Shown in pieces: positions 8,674-16,096 of a stretch of 25,521 bases of DNA. This DNA is from a virus, in the IMG/VR virus record IMGVR_UViG_3300044618_001856, positions 1 through 25,521 of that record; one strand, 5' to 3'. The notes below the pieces were generated by a model. That model saw only the letters and a program-made list of their open reading frames with translations. It was not told the DNA's origin and made no database searches. A program made the translations under genes and the position numbers. The stretch's first letter is position 1, and every line of letters begins with the position of its first letter.

Positions 8674-9639
8674 ATGAACTTTAAAAAGCAACTGTTTTAT
8701 ACTATTGTAATTTTGATATTAACTGGATGTATTTCATCAGAGGTTAAATCAGCAAAGCAAGTTAGTGTGGCACAAGATGCCGTTGCAAAACAAGAAGCCA
8801 AAGTAGACAATACAATGGTAGAATTGGAAAAAGTAGAAAAAGGTAAAATAGTACAAACTTCTTCTTTATCAATTGGTATTCAACATTCGTTAAGTCAAGT
8901 AACTAATGCGCCTATACAAGTAGAAACAGCTAAATCTTTGAATGAACGAGTAATTTCTATCGTTGGTTCTCCACACATAGATGAAATTAAAAGAATTAAA
9001 GCTACAGTTGATCTGCTTAATTCTCAAGTAGCTGAAGAACGAAAAAAAGGTGATCAATTATTATCACAACGGGACGAAATCATAAACAAATTACAAAAAG
9101 AAAAGTCTGCTTTAAAAGAAAAGTATGATGATGAACTTTGGCAAATGACTGATAAAGCAAAAGAAATTGCAAAAGAAGCAGATCAAAGCAAGGCTACACT
9201 TGATACAATGAGTGGTATGTTTGGATTAAATGCTGTATTTTGGGGTTTAAAAAAGTTCTTTATTAGTGCTTTAACCGCAATTATCATATTTGTTGTAGTA
9301 TTCGTTATACTTAGAATATTAGCAACAGTACATCCAGCAGCTGGTGCAGTATTTAGTATATTCAATATGATCGGATCCGGACTATTAAGTTTGGTAAAAG
9401 TATTAACTCCACATGCATTTGAAATATCTAACTTTGCTTCAAAAGACAAAGTTGATGAATATAAGTCCCCACTTACTAAGATAGTTGATGTAATTCAAGA
9501 ACTCAAAGAAAAGCAAAAAGAATCTCCTGACAGAGTATATCCATTGACCGAAGTGTTAAAGAGATTTGACAAAGAAATGGACAACTCTGAAAAAGATTTG
9601 ATTGATGATATCTTGAAAGAACAAAAGTGGACGAAGTGA
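8674..9639 (+). CDS. Lipoprotein with periplasmic coiled coil and internal membrane segment (unimolecular-spanin-like topology)
   Basis: The protein has 321 aa. Residues 1-19 form a lipoprotein signal peptide: two Lys, a hydrophobic stretch, then the lipobox LTGC with Cys at 19. Residues about 25-175 are charged and helical, with a likely coiled coil at about 102-175. A strong transmembrane segment lies at about 196-217, with a second hydrophobic or amphipathic stretch at about 223-244. A charged tail of about 75 residues follows. A lipid anchor at one end and a membrane segment further on is the layout of unimolecular spanins, which bridge outer and inner membrane at lysis. Here there is also a large C-terminal domain, which spanins lack. 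The gene is first in a plus-strand group with an MscS-like protein and a nucleotide cyclase, so an envelope-sensing or superinfection-exclusion role is equally possible. I do not recognise the family. Confidence 0.7.
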   Translation: MNFKKQLFYTIVILILTGCISSEVKSAKQVSVAQDAVAKQEAKVDNTMVELEKVEKGKIVQTSSLSIGIQHSLSQVTNAPIQVETAKSLNERVISIVGSPHIDEIKRIKATVDLLNSQVAEERKKGDQLLSQRDEIINKLQKEKSALKEKYDDELWQMTDKAKEIAKEADQSKATLDTMSGMFGLNAVFWGLKKFFISALTAIIIFVVVFVILRILATVHPAAGAVFSIFNMIGSGLLSLVKVLTPHAFEISNFASKDKVDEYKSPLTKIVDVIQELKEKQKESPDRVYPLTEVLKRFDKEMDNSEKDLIDDILKEQKWTK

Positions 9640-9651
9640 GATAATTAAATA

Positions 9652-9659
9652 TATTTATT
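9652..9659 (+). promoter_or_regulatory. TATTTATT motif upstream of the MscS-like gene
   Basis: TATTTATT lies 49 nt before the ATG at 9709, in the 69-nt gap after the lipoprotein gene. It is the same element with a longer leader, so it is weaker evidence than the four 4-nt cases. Confidence 0.3.
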
Positions 9660-9708
9660 ATATAATTGTTTTAGGTGTTAAACTCGTTTTAAATAACCAA
9701 AAACAAAT

Positions 9709-10098
9709 ATGGACACAAATACTGTACAAGTAATTTCAGAAAAAGTATTAGAATCAACAGCGCAAGATATGACAGGCAAATATGTCTGGATGTTCTTAGC
9801 CGGTTTAGTAATTCTAATATTCAAATCAAGCATTGAAAAGTTAGCAGCTGCGCTTTTTATGTTTATTGGATCCGATTATAAAGAAGATGACGTTGTATAT
9901 GTTGATGGTAAACCAGGAAGAATTGTACGTGTAGGTTTAACCAAAACGGTATTCTTTATATATGATGTAGTAGATGGTAAGGTTGTAGGTGGCAGTAAAT
10001 TAGTTATTCAAAATGAAAGATTGGCCGGTCTAAATATAGAAAAACCACTACCTCAGTTGGATTTGGCTCGTTTCAAAAAAGAAAACAAACAAGACTAA
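9709..10098 (+). CDS. Small MscS-like membrane protein (one TM plus beta domain)
   Basis: The protein has 129 aa. A hydrophobic segment at about 25-40 is followed by an amphipathic helix at about 42-53 ending in Gly-Ser. A beta-rich part follows: DDVVYVDGKPGRIVRVGL, then KTVFFIYD, then KLVIQNERLAGL. This order resembles the pore helix and middle beta domain of MscS-type channels (EDxVxVDGxxGxVxxI, then T-aromatic, then a PN-like QN motif). Full MscS proteins have about 280 aa and more TM helices, so this is a minimal version that would need to assemble as an oligomer. It sits 7 nt before the ankyrin-cyclase gene, so the two are probably co-transcribed. Channel activity is not shown by the sequence; it could be a scaffold or exclusion protein. 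Confidence 0.55.
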   Translation: MDTNTVQVISEKVLESTAQDMTGKYVWMFLAGLVILIFKSSIEKLAAALFMFIGSDYKEDDVVYVDGKPGRIVRVGLTKTVFFIYDVVDGKVVGGSKLVIQNERLAGLNIEKPLPQLDLARFKKENKQD

Positions 10099-10105
10099 TT
10101 TACTT

Positions 10106-11884
10106 ATGGCAATCAATATTTTTACCCACATTAAACGAGGGTTGTATGATAACGTATACAATTGCATCGAAAAAGAAAAAATAGACGTTAATCAGAGAGA
10201 TGACGATACCGGCAATCCACCATTGGTTGTTGCAGTAGAAGAAAATCAAATAGAAATAGTCAAATTGTTATTAAATCGTGGCGCCGATGTAAATGTAAAA
10301 GATTGGACAAGCAAAAATACTGCATTAGATATATCTGAACAAAAAGGGTTTAAACACATTTCAGAATTATTGCAAGGTCGAGGTGCAAAATATAGTAGTG
10401 GTAGCAGTTTTCATTTGGCTGCTAAGAATGGTGATATTGTTTCTATTGAAGAAATGTTGAGTAAAAAACAAGATATCAATGAAGTTGACGCTGGTAAAGG
10501 TTGGACAGCACTACACTATGCGGTTAATTATGGACAAAAACATTTGGTTGAATATTTAATTGTTAAAGGTGCTGATGTCAACAAGAAAGATTTCTTAGGT
10601 AAAAACAATCCAATAGATGTGTTATCCAATGTTAATAGAGGTGAAATTGTTAAGTTGTTAAATAAAAATGGCGCTAAATCTGCTGGTGGTGTTAATATTC
10701 ATTTTTGTGCTGAAACCGGTGATTTTGAAGGTGTACAGTCATTTTTTGATAAAGACGGTAAAATTAATGGTAGAGATGAAAAGAATGGATGGATGCCATT
10801 ACATTACGCCGTTAATGCTAACGATGTTGATATGACGGAGTTTTTGGTACATTTGGGTGCAAATGTTAATGGTGCAGATTTTAAGGGAGAAATTGCTCCG
10901 TTAGACATTGCATTCAAGACAGGCAATGTAGAAATGCAAAGTTATTTACAAGCCAAAGGTGCTTTAAGAAAGAAGAAACACGATACGGGTGGTAATGGTA
11001 AAGATGTAAACATTTATATTACAGATGAAGTTAAGAAACAAATTGCGTTATTCATTGAAAAACGCAATCGTGAAGAAGAAGCAATAAAGAAACTAGAAGC
11101 AGAACAGACTGCAAAAGAACCAAAAAAGAAAGATGCACCAACAAAAAAGATTAACTGGAAAGACTTTTTAAAATTAAAGAATATGCCGGTTGTAGAAAAG
11201 AAAGAAGAACAACCAAAGGTTGAAGTACCAAAACCAGTTAAACAAATAGTTCGTAAAGTTGACAAGATCGACGTGGAAGTCAAATCAGGACGATTACAAT
11301 TAGATACTGAACAAGAAGGTTTCATATTCTTTATGGATATTGTGGCTTACAGTAAAAAAACCACAGATGAACAAAAGAAGGCTTGTAAAGACTTGGGTAC
11401 ACTAGTTAAATCTACAATGCAATATAAAACAGCTAATGCTCTTGAAAAGTTGATTATATTACCCACCGGAGATGGTATGGTAATGGGATTTTTCACGTAT
11501 CTAGAAGATGCAATGAATTGTGCCGTTGCTATAGCTAAAGCAGTAAAAGATAGACCCGACTTACAAATGAGAATGGGTGTACACTGTGGACCTGTAATTC
11601 CAATGGAAGATATCAATGGAAATCTTAATATAAGCGGTGATGGAATCAATTATGCTCAAAGAGTAATGGATGCGGGTGAAACAAATCATTTATTAGTTAG
11701 TTCAGCTGTAATGTTGAAATATGATAGACCAGCATACGTTTTGGTAAATGATTTGGGGGATGTAATTGTAAAACACGGTGTAATAATGCATTTGTACAGT
11801 TTACACGGTACCGAGTTTGGTAACAAAGAATTTCCATCAAGTAGAGTAAAAAAAGCAGAACCAACAACAAATAAACCATTATGA
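10106..11884 (+). CDS. Ankyrin-repeat / class III nucleotide cyclase fusion
   Basis: The protein has 592 aa. Residues 1-290 hold ankyrin repeats arranged as three modules of about 95 residues (about 1-95, 101-192, 198-287); each contains clear units such as GWTALHYAVNYGQKHLVEYL and ends in a Gly-Ala turn. Residues about 305-400 are a charged, Lys/Pro-rich linker with a probable helix. Residues about 405-580 are a class III cyclase domain: metal-binding D411 in FFMDIVAYSK, D456 in LPTGDGMVMGF (45 residues apart, as in the family), and transition-state N515 and R519 in GINYAQRVMD. The C-terminal DLGDVIVKHGV also fits bacterial cyclases of the LPTGDGM type. The usual purine-selecting Lys and Asp positions are L452 and N508, so the base used is uncertain. 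No membrane segment is seen; it is likely cytoplasmic. Ankyrins suggest control by a protein partner. There is no SD; the gene follows the MscS-like gene by 7 nt. Confidence 0.85.
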   Translation: MAINIFTHIKRGLYDNVYNCIEKEKIDVNQRDDDTGNPPLVVAVEENQIEIVKLLLNRGADVNVKDWTSKNTALDISEQKGFKHISELLQGRGAKYSSGSSFHLAAKNGDIVSIEEMLSKKQDINEVDAGKGWTALHYAVNYGQKHLVEYLIVKGADVNKKDFLGKNNPIDVLSNVNRGEIVKLLNKNGAKSAGGVNIHFCAETGDFEGVQSFFDKDGKINGRDEKNGWMPLHYAVNANDVDMTEFLVHLGANVNGADFKGEIAPLDIAFKTGNVEMQSYLQAKGALRKKKHDTGGNGKDVNIYITDEVKKQIALFIEKRNREEEAIKKLEAEQTAKEPKKKDAPTKKINWKDFLKLKNMPVVEKKEEQPKVEVPKPVKQIVRKVDKIDVEVKSGRLQLDTEQEGFIFFMDIVAYSKKTTDEQKKACKDLGTLVKSTMQYKTANALEKLIILPTGDGMVMGFFTYLEDAMNCAVAIAKAVKDRPDLQMRMGVHCGPVIPMEDINGNLNISGDGINYAQRVMDAGETNHLLVSSAVMLKYDRPAYVLVNDLGDVIVKHGVIMHLYSLHGTEFGNKEFPSSRVKKAEPTTNKPL

Positions 11885-12093
11885 AAATGATACCTTTGGG
11901 AAGACAATATCACGCAAGTGTTGTTAATACAGATTTGGATGTATATAAAATAAAAGATAAAGTAATGGGTGTACGTACAAGTAATCATCCAGGTCCATTT
12001 CAAATTTCAGATAAACTCGGTATCATTAAAGATAACGATACCAAGATCAGAATTGTAGTTTATAATTCAAAAGGCTTGTTTTATTTAATATAA
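11881..12093 (+). CDS. Small hypothetical protein coupled to the cyclase gene
   Basis: The protein has 70 aa and begins MKMIPLGRQYHASV. Its ATG overlaps the cyclase stop in an ATGA arrangement (start 11881, cyclase stop 11882-11884), which argues for translational coupling and that the gene is real. It is basic at the N-terminus and contains HPGPFQISDKLG and a beta-like end IRIVVYNSKGLFYLI. It has no signal peptide, membrane helix or cysteine motif. I recognise no family. The tight coupling suggests a partner or regulator of the cyclase, but that is inference from position. Confidence 0.6.
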   Translation: MKMIPLGRQYHASVVNTDLDVYKIKDKVMGVRTSNHPGPFQISDKLGIIKDNDTKIRIVVYNSKGLFYLI

Positions 12094-12096
12094 ATG

Positions 12097-12124
12097 TTGA
12101 CATTCTTTATTATAGGTTTATAAT
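12097..12124 (+). promoter_or_regulatory. Sigma70-type consensus promoter giving a possible leaderless Mom-like mRNA
   Basis: TTGACA at 12097-12102 and TATAAT at 12119-12124 are both exact matches to the bacterial housekeeping consensus, with a 16-nt spacer. The start codon is at 12131, about 7 nt after the -10 box, which is where transcription would begin, so the transcript would be leaderless or nearly so. It lies in the 37-nt gap after the 70-aa gene. Confidence 0.55.
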
Positions 12125-12130
12125 GGGGGA

Positions 12131-12904
12131 ATGTCCGAATATTGTGATACCTCATTGCTTTATCTCAAAAGTATCAATAAGAATGTTGCAAAAACTCTTA
12201 TTGAAAAAAACCATTATACACACAAATGGTCTCTTTGTACTGTAGCTTATGGAGTTTATTATAAAGAGTATATTGAAAGCACATTCTTTGGTGGTTTTAA
12301 CGAACGCCTAATAGGTGTATTAGTATATGGAAATGCCGTGGGTAGAAATGCAAGTACCAGCATATGTCCTCTACTTACTAATAACAATGTGTTGGAATTA
12401 ACACGACTGTGGATTGCAGATGGTTATGGTAAAAATATAGAAAGCTATTGTATAGCTGAAAGTTTTAGATTATTAAACACAGATTATCCACAAATAAAAT
12501 GTATTCTTAGTTACGCGGATAGTGAAGCTGGTCACGTTGGAACAATATATCAAGCAACTGGATTTGTATATCAAGGTGATAACTATGTGGATATTGCACT
12601 GATGCCTAACTATAGTGTTAGTTTAATTGGCCCCACTGAATATGATTGGATACATAGTAGAAGTGTATATGCACGTTGGAAAACACACAGTGTAGATAAA
12701 CTAAAAGAACGTATTGGTAGAACATTTTGGCGCAAACGTGAAAGCGGTAAACATCGTTATATCAAGTTTATAAGCAACAAGATAGAAAATAAGAAACTGG
12801 TTAAATCTCTTAAACATAAAGTTCTACCTTATCCCAAAGATACTTCGTTCAAAGAAGAAGTGCAAGAAATCGTTGTAGAAAATACCAACGAATTTTTCGA
12901 TTAG
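12131..12904 (+). CDS. Mom-like DNA adenine modification enzyme (GNAT-type fold)
   Basis: The protein has 257 aa. Its motif order fits the Mom-like family of phage proteins: KNHYTHKW with H28 near the N-terminus, GVLVYGNAVGRN at about 62-73, ELTRLWIADG at about 89-98, ESYCIAESFRLL, and the signature SYADSEAGHVGTIYQATGFVYQG at about 127-149 (a Ser-Tyr-Ala-Asp then Gly-His block). Mu Mom converts adenine in DNA to N6-carbamoylmethyladenine and protects phage DNA from host restriction. About 110 residues after the signature are basic (Lys/Arg-rich) and could contact DNA. The gene has its own consensus promoter and ends at a strong terminator, so it can be expressed apart from the cyclase group. 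The exact modification and target sequence cannot be read from the gene. Confidence 0.75.
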   Translation: MSEYCDTSLLYLKSINKNVAKTLIEKNHYTHKWSLCTVAYGVYYKEYIESTFFGGFNERLIGVLVYGNAVGRNASTSICPLLTNNNVLELTRLWIADGYGKNIESYCIAESFRLLNTDYPQIKCILSYADSEAGHVGTIYQATGFVYQGDNYVDIALMPNYSVSLIGPTEYDWIHSRSVYARWKTHSVDKLKERIGRTFWRKRESGKHRYIKFISNKIENKKLVKSLKHKVLPYPKDTSFKEEVQEIVVENTNEFFD

Positions 12905-12911
12905 TGCAAGA

Positions 12912-12939
12912 AAAAACCCCAACTTTCGTTGGGGTTTTT
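12912..12939. terminator. Bidirectional intrinsic terminator between Mom-like and major capsid genes
   Basis: A perfect 12-bp stem (AAAAACCCCAAC / GTTGGGGTTTTT) encloses a 4-nt loop TTTC, with T-runs on both strands. It lies 7 nt after the Mom-like stop codon and 24 nt from the capsid gene stop, so it can end both convergent transcripts. Confidence 0.92.
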
Positions 12940-12963
12940 GAGTTATTTTATTTCTACTAAGTA

Positions 12964-14802
12964 TTATACGGTATCGAGATCACCGATAATAACTTTTCCA
13001 TAGAACTCTGGGCGCACGACCTTCTTAGCGTAGCGGGTCATTACACCTCTACGTGGAGTGAAGTTCACTGGATCATAGACCAATGGAGTTTGGATTAGTG
13101 GGATATAAGGAGCATATACTGCGCCTGTTTCTAGGAAGTTATTTCCACGGAAACCAACCAATACGATATTATCGGTCATATATGGGTTCTTGTAAACTTG
13201 GAAGCGACTTGCGAAGCTACCAACACGTGCAACGCCCATTGCGAACTTAGCACTGTCACCATCGGTGTTTACTACATATCCTGGAATTGATTCCAAGATG
13301 GTTGCTACGTCTGGACTTACGACCAAGAAGTTAGCACCACCACGGAGGGTCAATTTTTGGATTGTGTTAGATACCTTTTGAATCTTGTTACCAAGAGTTT
13401 GGAACCAAGTGCTCTTAACGTAAGCTGTACGATTTGCAGAAGCATTTGCATTACGTGTGAATACTGCGTCACCAGTAGTTGCATTCAATCCCTTGCTGAA
13501 TTCAACACCGATTTGGGCGGACCAAGCTTCGGTAGTTATACCTTGAACGGCACCGTTCAACATTTCTAGGATTTCTAGATCGATTTCCATAGATACGTAT
13601 TCACTCAACAGAGCAGTCAATTCTGCTTCTGCATCAATAGAGTGATATGCGTTCAAGTCTTGCGCTAATTCTGGGGTCCAGACTGCCTTTAGTTTACGGG
13701 TCTTAGCAACGATTGGTTCGCTGTTTAGTACCAAGTTAACTTCTGGGATACTGATATCAGTGTCGATGCTTTGAGTAGCAACGTTAGCAGCTGTACCAGA
13801 ACCTTCACCTGGTGTCTTACCAGCTTCAAAGTCACCACGTAGGTTGTCCGTAGGTTGTAGACTATAGATCAATTTAAGTCTTGGACCGGAGGCGGCGCCA
13901 GCGAATGTACTCTGTGAAGCGGATACGATGTATACAGTTTGATAGAATGGATTGCTCAAACTACCAGTATTGACCGCTTTGCTGTAAGTGTTCAACACCA
14001 CACCGTTTTTAATGAGTGCGCCTGGATTGGTCGCACCTGAACCTGAGATCAAGTTGAATGAACGCACTGCATTCAAGTCAACGTTGTATAGATTTCCGTA
14101 ACTTGATACAGGGGTATTATTATCATCGTGATTCAAGATTACTTTAAACAATTTCTTAGCTACCACGGAACCACTCAATTCAGCATCAAATTGTACGTCA
14201 TTCCAAGAAGCGGTTTGAATTGTACCACCGTTATTGGTTGCTCCTGATGAATACGTGATTGTAATAGCGGAACTACTTACTGGACGAACTGAATATGCAA
14301 AAGCACCTTGGCCGTATAAACCACGTACTGCGCTATCAGTTGAACCCAATTTCTTGCCTGTACCACCAAACAAACTGTCGTTCAATTGCTTACCGGCGCG
14401 GGTAGTTACAGAACTACCGTTGTTCAAGTTGCGCAAATCTGAACCAGGAGCGTTAGTACCATACTTGAAGTCTAGATAGAAGATTAGACCAGATGGTAGA
14501 TTCATTGGTTGAACGCTTACGAATTCCTTCGCAGCGATTTCAGCAAACACACGACGAACCAATGGAAGAGCTACGCCAGCCCATTGTTCTGAACTGGTAG
14601 ATGTACCAGTTGTGGTTGCTTCGTCAAGCAATTGTTTTGCTTGATTTTCTAATAGGATTGACATATGTGCTTTTTCAACACCTTTGCAACCTTCTAGGAG
14701 GCCTGTCTTTTCCCATTTGCCTTGTAGTCCACGTGTTTCTGCCATTAATTTGGCCTGTGGATTCATATTGTTTGTCAATAGACTTTTAATATCCATACTC
14801 AT
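12964..14802 (-). CDS. Major capsid protein, gp23-like
   Basis: The protein has 612 aa (T4 gp23 has 521). Diagnostic pieces are the helical N-terminal arm, LVRRVFAEIAAKEFVSVQPM with the following NLPSGLIFYLDFKYG, and the C-terminal HK97-fold part ending in VRPEFYGKVIIGDLDTV. The QPMN-x-P-x-G block is the best-known gp23 signature. T4 gp23 is cut by the prohead protease after an (L/I)xE site; here L-D-E at residues 59-61, just before a Thr/Ser-rich stretch, is the best-placed candidate, with LLE at 35-37 and 50-52 as others. The extra length is in the middle (about residues 160-340), rich in Ser, Gly, Asn and Thr, and may be an insertion domain on the capsid surface. Codon choice here is less AT-rich than in neighbours, as expected for a highly expressed gene. 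Confidence 0.93.
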   Translation of the reverse strand: MSMDIKSLLTNNMNPQAKLMAETRGLQGKWEKTGLLEGCKGVEKAHMSILLENQAKQLLDEATTTGTSTSSEQWAGVALPLVRRVFAEIAAKEFVSVQPMNLPSGLIFYLDFKYGTNAPGSDLRNLNNGSSVTTRAGKQLNDSLFGGTGKKLGSTDSAVRGLYGQGAFAYSVRPVSSSAITITYSSGATNNGGTIQTASWNDVQFDAELSGSVVAKKLFKVILNHDDNNTPVSSYGNLYNVDLNAVRSFNLISGSGATNPGALIKNGVVLNTYSKAVNTGSLSNPFYQTVYIVSASQSTFAGAASGPRLKLIYSLQPTDNLRGDFEAGKTPGEGSGTAANVATQSIDTDISIPEVNLVLNSEPIVAKTRKLKAVWTPELAQDLNAYHSIDAEAELTALLSEYVSMEIDLEILEMLNGAVQGITTEAWSAQIGVEFSKGLNATTGDAVFTRNANASANRTAYVKSTWFQTLGNKIQKVSNTIQKLTLRGGANFLVVSPDVATILESIPGYVVNTDGDSAKFAMGVARVGSFASRFQVYKNPYMTDNIVLVGFRGNNFLETGAVYAPYIPLIQTPLVYDPVNFTPRRGVMTRYAKKVVRPEFYGKVIIGDLDTV

Positions 14803-14855
14803 ATTTGTATCTTTCTTTATTTAATTACTGTTAGGTTTTTACTCGCAAACTAATT

Positions 14856-15941
14856 TTACTTCTTGATTCCTGCGAGTTTTTGGAATCTTGAAGTCATCTC
14901 GTCAGCGTGTGGTTCTACAATAGTAGATACTGGCTTAGTTGATGATACTTGTTTGCTTGCCAAACCTTCGGTGATAGTGTGAGCAGTTGTATTGGTTTTT
15001 TTCTTGACAACTGATGCACCGGAATTAAATGATTCGGCTAAAACTGTATATGCCAACTTGACTTCACGGATGTTTCTGGTCAAGTCGAAAGTGTTAATGA
15101 TCTTAAGTTTTTGATCTTCGGTTAAACTCTTACCTTTGAACAACTTGTTGGTATAAAGCAACTTAGCATTCAATAGGTTGGTTTCAGATAGAACGCCCTT
15201 CATAAACTTAACAGTGCTTAGAGCTTCTGATAAATGTTTCTTAAGAGATTCGTTTTCTTCGTTGATAGCGACCAAAGCTTCTGCCATTTCTTCGGCGGAA
15301 ACTTCGTCTGCATATCCTCCTTCAGAAGGAGATGGAACTTGTGCTGGAGCGGGAGCTGCAGGTACTTGATCTACAGGTGCTTGAGCATCAGGAGCAACAG
15401 GAGCTGGAGCTGGAGCTGGAGCTAGTGCAGAAGGATCTTCAGCTTCTAGTTCAGCAAGAAGTTCGTCTAGATTAATATCACCCATGTCTTCGCCCATTTC
15501 TTCACCTGTATCGGGTGTTTCAGAAGAACCTTGACTGTGCATTTCGTCAGATACTTCGCCTTCTAATTCAGCTAGAATTTCATCTAGTTCTTCACTAGTT
15601 ACTTCATCGCCTTCTTCAGATGAAGCTTCTTCTTCAAGTTTAACATCAAATTCTTGTTTACCGTTTGAAGATGTAGACTTGAGTGTAGATGGATTTGCTG
15701 GCTTAGAAGTCTTAGCTGTTAAACCATCATTTTTACCAATGTTAGAAGATGCAAGCTTTTCTTCAATCTTACCTTCTTCTTCTTCGGTTGATTCTTCTGC
15801 CATTTCTTCTTTGAGTTTGTCCGCAAACATTTCTTTCATACTGTTTGCAAAACTTTCTTCAAGGAAGGTTTTTGCATTTGCCAATGCTGTTTCACGAACA
15901 GCCTTTGCATCCGCAATACTTTCTTTTAATAGATCGCTCAT
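14856..15941 (-). CDS. Prohead core scaffolding protein, gp22-like
   Basis: The protein has 361 aa and is very acidic. Residues 1-60 are helical (MSDLLKESIADAKAV, then a Glu-rich stretch), 100-170 are Glu/Asp/Ser-rich, and about 170-205 is a low-complexity Ala-Pro segment. Residues about 215-300 are helical, and the C-terminus SRFQKLAGIKK resembles the conserved gp22 end. Position just upstream of the major capsid gene matches the T4 order 21-22-23. Scaffold proteins fill the prohead and are degraded by the gp21 protease; several LxE sites such as L-K-E near residue 7 are available. It is longer than T4 gp22 (269 aa), mainly through the acidic and Ala-Pro regions. Confidence 0.8.
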   Translation of the reverse strand: MSDLLKESIADAKAVRETALANAKTFLEESFANSMKEMFADKLKEEMAEESTEEEEGKIEEKLASSNIGKNDGLTAKTSKPANPSTLKSTSSNGKQEFDVKLEEEASSEEGDEVTSEELDEILAELEGEVSDEMHSQGSSETPDTGEEMGEDMGDINLDELLAELEAEDPSALAPAPAPAPVAPDAQAPVDQVPAAPAPAQVPSPSEGGYADEVSAEEMAEALVAINEENESLKKHLSEALSTVKFMKGVLSETNLLNAKLLYTNKLFKGKSLTEDQKLKIINTFDLTRNIREVKLAYTVLAESFNSGASVVKKKTNTTAHTITEGLASKQVSSTKPVSTIVEPHADEMTSRFQKLAGIKK

Positions 15942-16042
15942 AATTATATTTCTGCCTTTCTTATTGTTATTTGTTTATGAAGCTATTGAAGAACTCCAAA
16001 GAAGATAAATCGCTGTCACATCAAAGAATGATGTATTTGAAT

Positions 16043-16050
16043 AATAAATA
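16043..16050 (-). promoter_or_regulatory. TATTTATT motif upstream of the scaffold gene
   Basis: The minus strand reads TATTTATT about 101 nt before the scaffold ATG, within the 155-nt divergent gap (15942-16096). That gap otherwise holds AT-rich sequence without an ORF. Confidence 0.3.
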
Positions 16051-16083
16051 TAATTAAAAACGTAAATATATCAAAATATTTTA

Positions 16084-16091
16084 TATTTATT
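16084..16091 (+). promoter_or_regulatory. TATTTATT motif 5 nt upstream of the DUF3008-like gene
   Basis: The plus strand reads TATTTATT-GATAT-ATG. Spacing is 5 nt rather than 4. No Shine-Dalgarno sequence is present. Confidence 0.4.
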
Positions 16092-16096
16092 GATAT

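Noticed and set aside
11014-12003. Minus-strand frames opposite the cyclase and 70-aa genes (11014-11325, 11347-11649, 11686-12003)
   Set aside because: They overlap the conserved cyclase motifs in the opposite strand and have no supporting start context.
14842-14876. CTCGCA...TGCGAG inverted repeat at the scaffold gene end as a terminator
   Set aside because: Only a 6-bp stem with a long loop and no T-run; too weak to call.
15679-16008. 109-codon plus-strand frame over the scaffold gene
   Set aside because: Ser-rich shadow of the Glu-rich scaffold coding sequence; no start signal and no independent features.
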